Positions 1 through 7,846 of a stretch of DNA of 64,000 bases are shown piece by piece. The stretch spans positions 186,001-250,000 of the forward strand of contig NZ_JGZN01000013.1 of NCBI RefSeq assembly GCF_000741715.1. Direction: 5' to 3'. Origin of the DNA: Bifidobacterium saguini DSM 23967. Its GTDB lineage: Bacteria; Actinomycetota; Actinomycetes; Actinomycetales; Bifidobacteriaceae. A program made the translations under genes and the position numbers. Below the pieces are notes generated by a model, which did no database searches, was not told the origin of the DNA, and worked only from the letters and a program-made list of their open reading frames with translations. The first letter of the stretch is position 1; every line of letters starts with the position of its first letter.

Positions 1-458
1 CGAGGCTGGTTGACTTTGGCTCGGCAGGCCGCCGCGAACATCACATCAGTCGGCGTGAGGAAAATAAAAGCATCCACGTTCTGTTCGATGAATGTATCGC
101 ACAGGTTATCGAATTCAGCCTGCGTGCATAGCGCCTCGTGCACCATCATGACGCTCATGAATAGCCCGTGCTCGCGCGCGATGGATTCAATGGACGCGAT
201 GGCGGAAATAGGGCCGAAGAACTTCATACCGCCTGCAATCAGGCCGATGGTGCGCGAACGGTGGGAGGCCAATGCGCGCGCGGAATTGGATGGACGGTAA
301 CCCAGCTGATTGACTGCGGCCTGAACCTTGGCACGGGTGGCATCGGAAACGTCCGGAGAATTGTTGATTACGCGGGAAACGGTCTGATGACTTACTCCGG
401 CAAGTTTGGCCACCTCGAACATGGACGGACGCTTGCTTGGTTTGCGGCTGTTCACCAT
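1..458 (-). CDS. LacI-family transcriptional regulator, 3' part cut off by window edge
   Basis: Reading leftwards from an ATG at 458, the frame stays open to the window edge (about 152 codons). The N-terminus holds a LacI helix-turn-helix: FEVAKLAGVSHQTVSRVINN, followed by the hinge-type segment LGYRPSNSARALASHRSRTIG and the start of a periplasmic-binding-protein-like sensor domain. A purine-rich ribosome site (GGAAAGG) precedes the start. A perfect 14-bp palindrome, GAGCGTTAACGCTC at 549-562, lies about 90 bp upstream and looks like an autoregulatory operator. The effector is unknown because the ligand domain is mostly outside the window. The family call is firm; the target genes cannot be seen here. 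Confidence 0.9.
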   Translation of the reverse strand, partial: MVNSRKPSKRPSMFEVAKLAGVSHQTVSRVINNSPDVSDATRAKVQAAVNQLGYRPSNSARALASHRSRTIGLIAGGMKFFGPISAIASIESIAREHGLFMSVMMVHEALCTQAEFDNLCDTFIEQNVDAFIFLTPTDVMFAAACRAKVNQP

Positions 459-548
459 ACCACCTGAACCTTTCCGCTCGCGACTGGCATCCATTGCACA
501 GCCGTTGAATGGCATTGCTGGTATTGACTTTAGCGCGTTTTCATCAAG

Positions 549-562
549 GAGCGTTAACGCTC
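549..562. promoter_or_regulatory. Palindromic LacI-type operator upstream of the partial LacI gene
   Basis: GAGCGTTAACGCTC is a perfect 14-bp palindrome in the 186-bp gap between the LacI start at 458 and the rnhB stop at 645. Its form is typical of LacI-family operators, so autoregulation by the adjacent regulator is inferred. No other promoter in the window is seen to carry the same site. Confidence 0.5.
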
Positions 563-644
563 ACATTGCCGTGTCGCGGGGAATAATGTTCACTCCCTCT
601 CGTTCGAAGACCACGGCTCTCATTATTCGCATACCCGCAACAAC

Positions 645-1337
645 TCAGGTCAGATGCCAGCTGATGCGATGCAGCGGAGTCGGGCCTTGGGCGGCAATGG
701 CTGCACGGTGAGCCGAAGAGCCATAGCCCTTGTTGTGCTCCCATTCGTATGGCGCATACTGCGGATGGCTGCGTGCAATGTCGACCATGAGCCGATCTCG
801 AGTGACTTTGGCAATCACCGCGGCGGTAGCTACCGTGGCACAATGCTGGTCACCTTTGACTTTGGTGGTGACTGCGGCCGGAATCGGTACATCTGGCGCA
901 TCAAAAGTGCCTAATGCTTTGGTGATGTAGTCGCTTGGACCATCGAGGATTGCGCCGACTCGCAGCGGCTGATCGGCTCTCATCCCAAGCTGCCGTTCGG
1001 CTTGGGTAAGCGCACGCAGGGCAGCAATGCCAAGCGCATAGGAGATGCCCCAGTCGTCGATTTCAGTATTGCTGGCCTGGCCCACCGCCCAGGCGGCGCT
1101 CCAGTTACACAGTTCGTCGTAGATGGCTTCGCGGCGATGTTCGGTGAGCATTTTGGAATCGGCTACGCCTGCGGGAACATCGAGGGTGTTCAAATCGCGC
1201 GCCCAAATCGCAGCGCAGCCAACCATTACCGGCCCGGCGAGCGCTCCGCGCCCGACTTCATCGAAGCCAACGATCAAGTCATAGCCTTGGGAGGCAAGGC
1301 TTTGTTCAAGTTCCAGTGTTGGCGTGATTTTCGGCAT
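645..1337 (-). CDS. rnhB: Ribonuclease HII
   Basis: A 230-residue protein of normal length for bacterial RNase HII, which cleaves the RNA strand of RNA-DNA hybrids and removes misincorporated ribonucleotides. The N-terminal GFDEVGRGALAGPV motif carries the catalytic Asp26-Glu27 pair, and further acidic motifs (VADSKMLTEHRR, ILDGPSDYI) follow. The start at 1337 has a good ribosome site (GGAGGTAAGGC). It lies downstream of lepB and rplS on the same strand, the usual rplS-lepB-rnhB order of many bacteria. The call is secure. Confidence 0.97.
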   Translation of the reverse strand: MPKITPTLELEQSLASQGYDLIVGFDEVGRGALAGPVMVGCAAIWARDLNTLDVPAGVADSKMLTEHRREAIYDELCNWSAAWAVGQASNTEIDDWGISYALGIAALRALTQAERQLGMRADQPLRVGAILDGPSDYITKALGTFDAPDVPIPAAVTTKVKGDQHCATVATAAVIAKVTRDRLMVDIARSHPQYAPYEWEHNKGYGSSAHRAAIAAQGPTPLHRISWHLT

Positions 1338-1448
1338 GCCTTACCTCCGATAAACAACTCAATGCGTTTCAAAACTTCCACCGAAGAACTACCCCTCCGT
1401 CGGCTTCACCGGCACCTCCCTTGACAAGGCGAGTCAAGGAAAAGGAAT
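1338..1448. repeat. Degenerate CTCCCTC-type repeat and weak hairpin between lepB and rnhB
   Basis: The gap contains a pyrimidine-rich stretch (ACCCCTCCGTCGGCTTCACC, then CACCTCCC) that resembles the intergenic repeats at 20603-20731 and 35310-35392. It is followed by a short dyad CCTTGAC-N7-GTCAAGG. It is probably a decayed copy of that repeat family, perhaps with a weak transcription-stop role after lepB. Confidence 0.35.
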
Positions 1449-2339
1449 TCAGGAAGCGGAGGAAGTGGGGTCAGGGACGTTGGCGAAGACATCGTGATGG
1501 GCATCGAGCACGCCAATGCGGTTAAGAGGCCAGTACGTCACCAGGCCGGTACCCACCACATCGGAGATGGGCACCAAGCCGTGATCTCCATCGTCTTGAT
1601 GGTAACGGGAATCGGCGGAATTAGCGCGATTGTCACCCATCACAAACACATGGCCTTCGGTCACGGTCACCGAGAATGGGAAGGCACTCGGATCCACGCC
1701 GGGGCGAATATAAGAGGATTCATTAATCGCCACACCATTGATGGTAATCGGCTGACCGGCGCCTTTGCACTCCACGGTGTCGCCAGGCAAACCAATCAGA
1801 CGTTTGATAAGGAATCCTCCGCCGAGGCCGTTACTTTGCTCGGCGCTCAACCAATTGTTCGGATCTTTGAAGACCACCACGTCGCCGCGTTGCAAATCAA
1901 AGTATTTCGGGGTGAGTTTGCTGGCCACCACTCGATCTCCGGGCACAATCGTATCCATCATGGATCGAGATGGAATTTCGTAGAATCCCACGAGGAAAAT
2001 ACGAATCAGCAACACAATCAGTACCGGTACGCCGCACCAGATAAAGAAGTCACGCAACGTGAACCCGCCATCATCGGGTTCGGCTGCACTCTTGGCGTGA
2101 CGAGCCACGGTTTTTTGCGATCCTCTGCCAACCACCACTACGGCAGGCGGCACCGGAGTCACATCAACGCCATGATCGGCCACTTGCAAAGTGCGTAGGT
2201 CACGGGCCGAGGATTCGGCATCAGCGGCCGCATTGGCAGCATCGGTGACTGCAGCGTCCGCAGATTGCAGCGGATCCGCGCTCGGAGTTTCGGCAATCAC
2301 GGAAATCGGCAGCGATTCGTTATCCTGATCATCCTGCAT
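1449..2339 (-). CDS. lepB: Signal peptidase I
   Basis: A 296-residue type I signal peptidase that cuts signal peptides from exported proteins at the outer face of the membrane. A cytoplasmic Ala/Asp-rich extension of about 90 residues comes first, then one membrane segment (about 96-119). The catalytic box EIPSRSMMDT has Ser126 as nucleophile, and FLIKRLIGLPGD contains the general base Lys179. The GDNRANSADSR box is near the C-terminus. Only one clear membrane anchor is seen. The long low-complexity N-terminal extension is unusual compared with shorter Gram-positive homologues. It lies between rplS and rnhB on the same strand. Confidence 0.96.
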   Translation of the reverse strand: MQDDQDNESLPISVIAETPSADPLQSADAAVTDAANAAADAESSARDLRTLQVADHGVDVTPVPPAVVVVGRGSQKTVARHAKSAAEPDDGGFTLRDFFIWCGVPVLIVLLIRIFLVGFYEIPSRSMMDTIVPGDRVVASKLTPKYFDLQRGDVVVFKDPNNWLSAEQSNGLGGGFLIKRLIGLPGDTVECKGAGQPITINGVAINESSYIRPGVDPSAFPFSVTVTEGHVFVMGDNRANSADSRYHQDDGDHGLVPISDVVGTGLVTYWPLNRIGVLDAHHDVFANVPDPTSSAS

Positions 2340-2421
2340 TGCACATCCTCCGTGGTCCAGTCTGTTTCCGCGTAACCGGTAGCCGGCATATAAGCGGGCT
2401 CCATCTTACTTGCCCAATACG

Positions 2422-2459
2422 AATTCAGCCCGGAACCACAAACGATTCCGGGCTGAATT
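2422..2459 (-). terminator. Hairpin between rplS and lepB
   Basis: AATTCAGCCCGGAA pairs perfectly with TTCCGGGCTGAATT (14 bp, 10-nt loop). It lies just downstream of rplS on the minus strand. The T-run is poor, so it may act as a terminator or attenuator before lepB rather than a full stop. Confidence 0.55.
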
Positions 2460-2516
2460 TCACGGTTTATTCGCGCGACTGCATAGTCGCAAGCTGCAAC
2501 AAACCTATTGACGAAC

Positions 2517-2882
2517 TCACTTAGCGGAGTTGTCGCGGCGCTCGACGATACGAGCAGCCTTGCCGCGCAGAGCGCGCAGGTAGTACAGCTTGGCGCGGCG
2601 CACACGGCCCTTACGCACGAGCTTGATGGACTCGATGGACGGGGAGTGAACCGGGAAACGACGCTCCACACCAGTGCCGAAGCTGATCTTGCGGACCACG
2701 AAGGTCTCACGAACGCCAGCACCCTGACGAGCGATCACCACACCGGTGAAGGTCTGGATACGGGAGTTGTTGCCTTCCTTGATCTTCACGTTCACGTCGA
2801 CGGTGTCGCCGGGACGGAAGGCCGGGATTTCCTCAGCCGGCTTCATGTGCTTGGCGTCAAAAGCCTCAATAGCGTTAACCAT
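2517..2882 (-). CDS. rplS: 50S ribosomal protein L19
   Basis: The 121-residue protein has the canonical L19 sequence: [37 protein letters not shown] and the basic C-terminal [16 protein letters not shown]19 sits at the 30S-50S interface. In most bacteria rplS follows trmD in the rpsP-rimM-trmD-rplS operon. Here it is about 37 kb from rpsP-khpA-rimM and in the opposite orientation, and trmD is not in the window. The start is preceded by GGAACAACA, a modest ribosome site. Confidence 0.98.
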   Translation of the reverse strand: MVNAIEAFDAKHMKPAEEIPAFRPGDTVDVNVKIKEGNNSRIQTFTGVVIARQGAGVRETFVVRKISFGTGVERRFPVHSPSIESIKLVRKGRVRRAKLYYLRALRGKAARIVERRDNSAK

Positions 2883-3078
2883 TGTTGTTCCTTCAGTGCT
2901 GCCGCATACCAGCCCTAGGTTGGGATTGCTGCCAACATAATGTGGCGCAATCGCTCACATTTATCCCTCAGGTTTGCCTTTGGGAAGTCTGCCAATCCGC
3001 CGAAAGTCTTGTTCGACTGGACCCTTGGAGAAGTTGGCTTATGCGGCGGCCTACTTCTCGGCACAACAAAGCAAAAGT

Positions 3079-4092
3079 TTACGGCAGCTTGCGGACACTT
3101 TGGCGCACGATCAGGTTCGTGGTCAGCTCGATATGCGTGGGCATGGAACCACCTTTGCCTTCGAGCAGCTGCATCAGCGTAGTGGCGCCAAATTGTGCCA
3201 TTTCTCGCACGGCGTGATGCACGGTGGTCAGCGGGGGCAGCAGCATGCGGCTGGTGGGCAAATCATCGAATCCGACTACCGATAGATCGTTCGGGATTGT
3301 CAGACCGCGCTCCCATGCGACCGCATATACGCCGGCAGCCTGCATGTCGCTGGCGGCGAAGATGGCCGTGGGTGGATTCGGCAGGTCAAGCAGCTTGCGT
3401 GCATGCTCGCGTCCGTCTTCATAGCGAAACTCCCCGGATGTGATCAGCGCGGGGTCTACCGGGATGTCTGCCTGCCGCATGGCACCGCGAAAACCATCCA
3501 ATCGAGCTAAGGCAGTCTGCAGATAGGTTGGGCCACCGATGAATGCGATGCGCGTATGACCTTGTGCAATCAAGTATTCCGTAGCCTCGCGCACGCCTAC
3601 ATAATCATTCGACCCCACAGTGGGCACATTTTTCGGCACTTCTCCGGTAGGGTCGACGAGCACCGCAGGAATGCCGGAGCGAGCCAGACGTTCTTCGGCT
3701 TCTTTGGGAAATTCGAACAGCGGTATGATCACGCCGGCTGATTTACGAGCCAGTACCTCTTCCAGCCAATCGCTGATATTCCAATCCTCGTTGGTTCTGG
3801 CGGAAACAATGGGCACATATGGCTTGTTGAGCCCGGCAAGCACACCGGAAAGAATCTCCTCGGACCACGGTGTGTCAAGATCGTCGAGCAACAGCTCAAC
3901 CATATTGGTCGTGGTCTGCTCAGTGCGCTTGCGCCGGCGATACCCATTCTTTTCCAGCAACGCATCAATGCGTTTACGCGTGGCATCGGATACACCCGGG
4001 CGATTATTGAGCACCTTGGACACCGTCGATAGGGACACCCCTGCCTCTCGGGCGATTTGGGCGAGCTTGGTATTGCCGGGTTGGGAAGTCAT
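3079..4092 (-). CDS. LacI-family regulator, likely of the adjacent arabinoside MFS/abfA genes
   Basis: The N-terminal helix-turn-helix KLAQIAREAGVSLSTVSKVL is followed by a LacI/GalR sensor domain ending in LTTNLIVRQSVRK, about 337 residues from the start chosen at 4092 (an ATG at 4104 is equally possible; an upstream in-frame ATG at 4245 would add a non-homologous tail). It is transcribed away from the MFS transporter gene at 4467 across a 374-bp gap containing GAAAGTTT/AAACTTTC dyads. Local control of transporter and arabinofuranosidase is inferred from this arrangement; the inducer cannot be read from sequence. Confidence 0.93.
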   Translation of the reverse strand: MTSQPGNTKLAQIAREAGVSLSTVSKVLNNRPGVSDATRKRIDALLEKNGYRRRKRTEQTTTNMVELLLDDLDTPWSEEILSGVLAGLNKPYVPIVSARTNEDWNISDWLEEVLARKSAGVIIPLFEFPKEAEERLARSGIPAVLVDPTGEVPKNVPTVGSNDYVGVREATEYLIAQGHTRIAFIGGPTYLQTALARLDGFRGAMRQADIPVDPALITSGEFRYEDGREHARKLLDLPNPPTAIFAASDMQAAGVYAVAWERGLTIPNDLSVVGFDDLPTSRMLLPPLTTVHHAVREMAQFGATTLMQLLEGKGGSMPTHIELTTNLIVRQSVRKLP

Positions 4093-4254
4093 GGCCTTTA
4101 CCATAGCGCAGTTTAGAGCCGGATATGCAATGAAGACGAAACTTTCGCCGTCATTCGAAGCAGATGCACGGGCAGTATCAATGCATCGCGGAGGCTGCGG
4201 GAAAACAGCTGACGGTCGCAGCGCAGAACAATCTTTACCTTCCATCCAAAAAAA

Positions 4255-4275
4255 GAAAGTTTTTATGAAACTTTC
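4255..4275. promoter_or_regulatory. Candidate operator for the divergent LacI/MFS promoters
   Basis: GAAAGTTT-N5-AAACTTTC is a perfect 8-bp inverted repeat in the 4093-4466 intergenic region. Related half-sites recur nearby: CGAAAGTT near 4286, CGAAGTTTC near 4381 and GAGAAAGTTTCC near 4400, with a second dyad TTCTCT-N5-AGAGAA. Clustered copies between a LacI gene and its likely target are the expected pattern for cooperative repression. The rest of the 374-bp gap is AT-rich and shows no gene. Confidence 0.5.
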
Positions 4276-4466
4276 TTTTATCCTACGAAAGTTGGGAAAA
4301 TGCCCATAAAACGCGCCATATCAAGCAACACGCCGTATTTGATAGCGCAAACACCGAATTACTACAGTGCAAATTAACAACGAAGTTTCTCTAAAACAGA
4401 GAAAGTTTCCTAAACGTGTAGTGCAGCGTTGTTACCACTGGGAATAACAGAAGAAAGGACTTCCCC

Positions 4467-5729
4467 ATGTCTTCCAACGAAGCAACCACCACAACGGTGG
4501 GCGTTACCAACGAATCACAGCCCAAGCTGCCCACTCGCATTGGTTGGGCACTCGTCATCGGCCCGGCCTGCTGGCTCGGCCCATACGTCGGCACTTCAGT
4601 CACCCTGCTGCCGGCCAAGATTCAGCAGCTTGCCCCGAACGATAAGGTCACCTTGGTGGCCACCTTCTCCGCCGTGGCCATGATCGTGGCCACCATCGCC
4701 AACATTCTGGCCGGCGCACTGTCTGACATCACCCGCACCAAGCATGGCAAGCGCACCCCGTGGATCGTCATTTGCTCGATTCTTTCCGGCGTACTGCTGT
4801 GGCTGCTCTCTATGGCCCCGAACATTCCTGTGCTGCTCGGCGTATGGGCCATCTACCAAGCTGTGCTGAATGCAGTCGTCGCCCCGATGATCGCCCAGCT
4901 TTCCGATCGTGTCGCACCGCGTTGGCGCGGCACCATCTCCTCCTTCTACGGCATCGGCATGGCATTCGGCAACTACGGTTCCGGCATCATCGCCTCCCAG
5001 TTCCTCGGCAACGTGGGCACCGGTATCCAGGTGCTCGCCGCCTTCGCCGTGATTGGCGGCATCCTTTCCGCGGTCATCGCCAAGGAACCCAGCAACCTCG
5101 ATGAGCCTCGCGCCAAGTTTGATCTGAACACCCTGAAGCAGAACTTCATGTTCCCGACCCAGAACTGCCGCGACTACTATCTGGCTCTCGCCGGCAAGAT
5201 TCTGATGGTCACCGGCCAGTACGTCATCGTGGGCTACCAGCTGTACATCTTCACCGACTACATGAAGCTGGACGACAAGGCCACCGCAAGCTCCGTCTCC
5301 ATCATGTCCATCATCCTGATGATCACTGGCATCCTGTTCTGCGCCATCGCAGGACCGCTGACCGATAAGTTCCACCGTTTGAAGGCTCCGGTTGCCGTGA
5401 CCACCGTGATGCTTGGCGTGGGCGCATTCTTCCCGTTCATCGAAGCCAAGCCGTGGACCATGCTCGCCTATGCCGTGGTCGCCGGCATCGGCATGGGTGC
5501 CTACAACGCCGTTGACCAGGCACTGAACGTGGCCGTGCTTCCTGATCCGAAGACTGCCGCCAAGGACTTGGGCATCATCAATATGGCCAATACCTTGGGT
5601 CAGGTCTTCGGCCCGATGATCGCCGCCGGCGTGATCAACGTTCTCGGCTACCGTGCCATGTTCCCGGCCGAGACCATCATCTGCGTGATCGGCGGCCTGC
5701 TAATCATGATGATCAAGCGCGTGAAGTAA
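4467..5729 (+). CDS. MFS sugar transporter, probably for arabinosides
   Basis: A 420-residue membrane protein with about 12 hydrophobic segments. It carries the MFS loop signature GALSDITRTKHGKRTPW between segments 2 and 3, a form resembling sugar-cation symporters. The ATG at 4467 has a good ribosome site (GAAAGGA). It is followed after 157 bp by abfA on the same strand and is divergent from a LacI regulator, so a role in importing arabinose-containing oligosaccharides is inferred. The true substrate is unproved. Its length and topology look intact. Confidence 0.85.
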   Translation: MSSNEATTTTVGVTNESQPKLPTRIGWALVIGPACWLGPYVGTSVTLLPAKIQQLAPNDKVTLVATFSAVAMIVATIANILAGALSDITRTKHGKRTPWIVICSILSGVLLWLLSMAPNIPVLLGVWAIYQAVLNAVVAPMIAQLSDRVAPRWRGTISSFYGIGMAFGNYGSGIIASQFLGNVGTGIQVLAAFAVIGGILSAVIAKEPSNLDEPRAKFDLNTLKQNFMFPTQNCRDYYLALAGKILMVTGQYVIVGYQLYIFTDYMKLDDKATASSVSIMSIILMITGILFCAIAGPLTDKFHRLKAPVAVTTVMLGVGAFFPFIEAKPWTMLAYAVVAGIGMGAYNAVDQALNVAVLPDPKTAAKDLGIINMANTLGQVFGPMIAAGVINVLGYRAMFPAETIICVIGGLLIMMIKRVK

Positions 5730-5752
5730 TCATCCATAATTCAATAGCAATC

Positions 5753-5785
5753 GAGCCAAGCCTTGCCACGCGTAAGGCTTGGCTC
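5753..5785. terminator. Hairpin between MFS gene and abfA
   Basis: GAGCCAAGCCTT pairs perfectly with AAGGCTTGGCTC (12 bp) just after the transporter stop. There is no strong T-run, so it may be a partial terminator or an mRNA-stability hairpin separating unequal expression of the two genes. Confidence 0.5.
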
Positions 5786-5886
5786 CAGTAATCTTCCAAT
5801 CATTACCGGCCGGATAATCACCGACGACCATCCCCGGCTTTTCTACAATCGAAACAGCTTTTTCTTTACAGCCTAAGGACAACGTC

Positions 5887-7464
5887 ATGAGCACCACATC
5901 ACCATCCAAGACCACTATCGCAACATTCACCCCAGTTGCCGATATTCCGCGCCGCCTGTTCGGATCATTCGTTGAACAGCTTGGCCGCAGCGTATACGGC
6001 GGCATCTACGAGCCGACCCATCCCACCGCTGACGAATACGGCTTCCGCAAGGATGTACTCGACCTCGTCAAGGAGCTCGGCGTCACCTGCGTACGCTACC
6101 CGGGCGGCAACATCGTCTCCAACTACCGCTGGGAAGACGGCACCGGCCCTCGCGAGAAGCGCCCAGTACGCCGCGAACTGGCCTGGCACCAGACCGAAAC
6201 CAACGAGGTCGGCATCGATGACTTCTACCACTGGAGCAAGAAGGCCGGCACCGAAATCATGCTCGCCGTCAACATGGGCACCCGCGGTCTGCAGGAAGCA
6301 CTTGACGAGCTTGAGTATGTGAATGGCGCCCCCGGCACCACCATCGCCGACCGCCGTGTGGCCAATGGCATTCCGGAGCCGATGAACATTGCCATGTGGT
6401 GCATCGGCAACGAGATGGATGGCCCTTGGCAGGTGGGCCACATGACCCCCGAGGAGTATGCAAGCCGCGTGGAGAAGGTGGCACATGCCATGAAGCTCGC
6501 CGAATCCGGCTTGGAAATGGTGGCTTGCGGCTCCTCCAGCGCCCAAATGCCAACTTTCGGCACGTGGGAGAAGACCGTGCTCACCCGCGCATACGAATAC
6601 CTGAGCTTCGTTTCCGCACACGCCTACTACTACGATCACGACCATGATTCGCACAAGCCGGAAGGCATGCGTGAATTCCTGGCTTCTTCCGAAGACATGA
6701 AGCAGTTCATCGCCACGGTGGCCTCCTGCGCCGATTATGCGCGCAAACAGAACCACGGCACGAAGGATATCGCCATCTCCTTCGACGAGTGGGGCGTATG
6801 GTATCAGGACGTTTGGCAGAAGCAGGAAGCCGAGTGGAAGGCCGCCGAAACCGAGGGACTGCACACCGAACCGTGGCCAAAGGCACCGCATCTGCTCGAG
6901 GATGTGTATAACGCGTCCGATGCCGTGGTTGAGGGCTCCTTGATGATCACGCTGCTTAAGCATTGTGATCGTGTGCGTTCCGCATCTCGTGCCCAGCTGG
7001 TCAATGTGATCGCCCCGATCATGGCCGAAGAGAACGGACCGGCTTGGAAGCAGACCATCTACTATCCGTTCGCCGAAGTGGCCAACCACGCCCGCGGTGT
7101 GGCTTATGCTCCTGCGGTCGATGGTCCGACATTCCACACTGAAACGTATGGCGATGTGCAGGCGCTGGAGTCCGTGGTGACCTGGGATGAGACCACGCGC
7201 GAAGGCCTAATTCTGGCCGTGAACCGCGACCCAGATGCCGCTCATGAAGTGTCCATTGACGTTTCGGCCTTGCCGGGCGTGGATGCTGGCCGCTTTGCAG
7301 TGACGCATGCCGAAGTATTGCATGACGATGACCCGTACCACAAGAACACCGCAGACGATCCGCTGGCCGTGACGCCGCAGGAGCTGGCCGTGGATGTTGA
7401 TGGCGCTTCGGTGAGCTTTGCGCTGCCGTCTATCGCTTGGTCGGCGGTGCGTTTTACGGCGTGA
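5887..7464 (+). CDS. abfA: Alpha-L-arabinofuranosidase, GH51
   Basis: A 525-residue GH51 retaining enzyme that releases terminal alpha-L-arabinofuranose from arabino-oligosaccharides. The family acid/base lies in WCIGNEMDGPWQ (Glu176) and the nucleophile in ISFDEWGVWY (Glu301). The N-terminal RRLFGSFVEQLGRSVYGGIY and CVRYPGGNIVSNYRW motifs are also typical. There is no signal peptide, so it acts in the cytoplasm on imported substrate, matching the upstream transporter. The ribosome site TAAGGACAA precedes the ATG. The C-terminal beta-sandwich ends in a normal position. Confidence 0.96.
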   Translation: MSTTSPSKTTIATFTPVADIPRRLFGSFVEQLGRSVYGGIYEPTHPTADEYGFRKDVLDLVKELGVTCVRYPGGNIVSNYRWEDGTGPREKRPVRRELAWHQTETNEVGIDDFYHWSKKAGTEIMLAVNMGTRGLQEALDELEYVNGAPGTTIADRRVANGIPEPMNIAMWCIGNEMDGPWQVGHMTPEEYASRVEKVAHAMKLAESGLEMVACGSSSAQMPTFGTWEKTVLTRAYEYLSFVSAHAYYYDHDHDSHKPEGMREFLASSEDMKQFIATVASCADYARKQNHGTKDIAISFDEWGVWYQDVWQKQEAEWKAAETEGLHTEPWPKAPHLLEDVYNASDAVVEGSLMITLLKHCDRVRSASRAQLVNVIAPIMAEENGPAWKQTIYYPFAEVANHARGVAYAPAVDGPTFHTETYGDVQALESVVTWDETTREGLILAVNRDPDAAHEVSIDVSALPGVDAGRFAVTHAEVLHDDDPYHKNTADDPLAVTPQELAVDVDGASVSFALPSIAWSAVRFTA

Positions 7465-7474
7465 GCGTTTTAGA

Positions 7475-7644
7475 CCGCGCACAGTTTGGCGGTGGCGCTC
7501 GAACTGTGCGCGGAAATCGCACATAAGCAATCAAATGCACAATGGCGGAATCATTGCGATTCCGCCATTTTCTTATGCTCCGACGTGCGATTCACCACCC
7601 AAAATCCCCGCACGTTTCTTAATGAGAATGATTCGCTGCAGGGT
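7475..7644. repeat. Left copy of a ~170-bp structured direct repeat (with terminator hairpin)
   Basis: This segment aligns to 9029-9197 at roughly 87 percent identity (about 22 differences counted by eye). It has internal dyads: CCGCGCACAGTT/AACTGTGCGCGG at the left edge, and AATGGCGGAATC-N5-GATTCCGCCATT (12-bp stem, 7541-7569) followed by TTTTCTTA. Flanking ATCGCAC/GTGCGAT arms enclose the central hairpin. The last 27 bases, ending in GAATGATTCGCTGCAGGGT, are identical in both copies. The central hairpin can serve as a terminator for abfA. Confidence 0.85.
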
Positions 7645-7689
7645 CTATCAACCAATTCCGAAATCCACCACAATGGCGAACATCCAGCC

Positions 7690-7781
7690 TATGCAAATCA
7701 ACGACTACATATTATGTAAATCAACGAGTATAATGTATGTAAATCATCGATTAGAACTTATGCGAATCAGTGACTAGAGAT
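7690..7781. repeat. Four tandem 23-bp iteron-like repeats upstream of the DUF4143 ATPase
   Basis: Units begin at 7690, 7713, 7736 and 7759, exactly 23 bp apart, sharing TATGYRAATCANYGA followed by a variable A/T-rich part. The first three keep TATG(C/T)AAATCA(A/T)CGA; the fourth is more diverged. They end 65 bp before the ATPase start. A helical-face spacing of just over two turns is consistent with cooperative protein binding, perhaps autoregulation. No replication gene is nearby, so the resemblance to plasmid iterons is only structural. Confidence 0.8.
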
Positions 7782-7846
7782 GCGTCGATTACGCTCGCGC
7801 CCTATGACTCGATACTGACGAGAAACGGATTAGATAGGAGCAGCCT

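Noticed and set aside
7690..7781. Direct repeats considered as a plasmid or chromosomal replication origin
   Set aside because: No Rep or DnaA gene and no DnaA-box cluster or AT-rich unwinding region is next to them; they sit directly in front of an ATPase gene.
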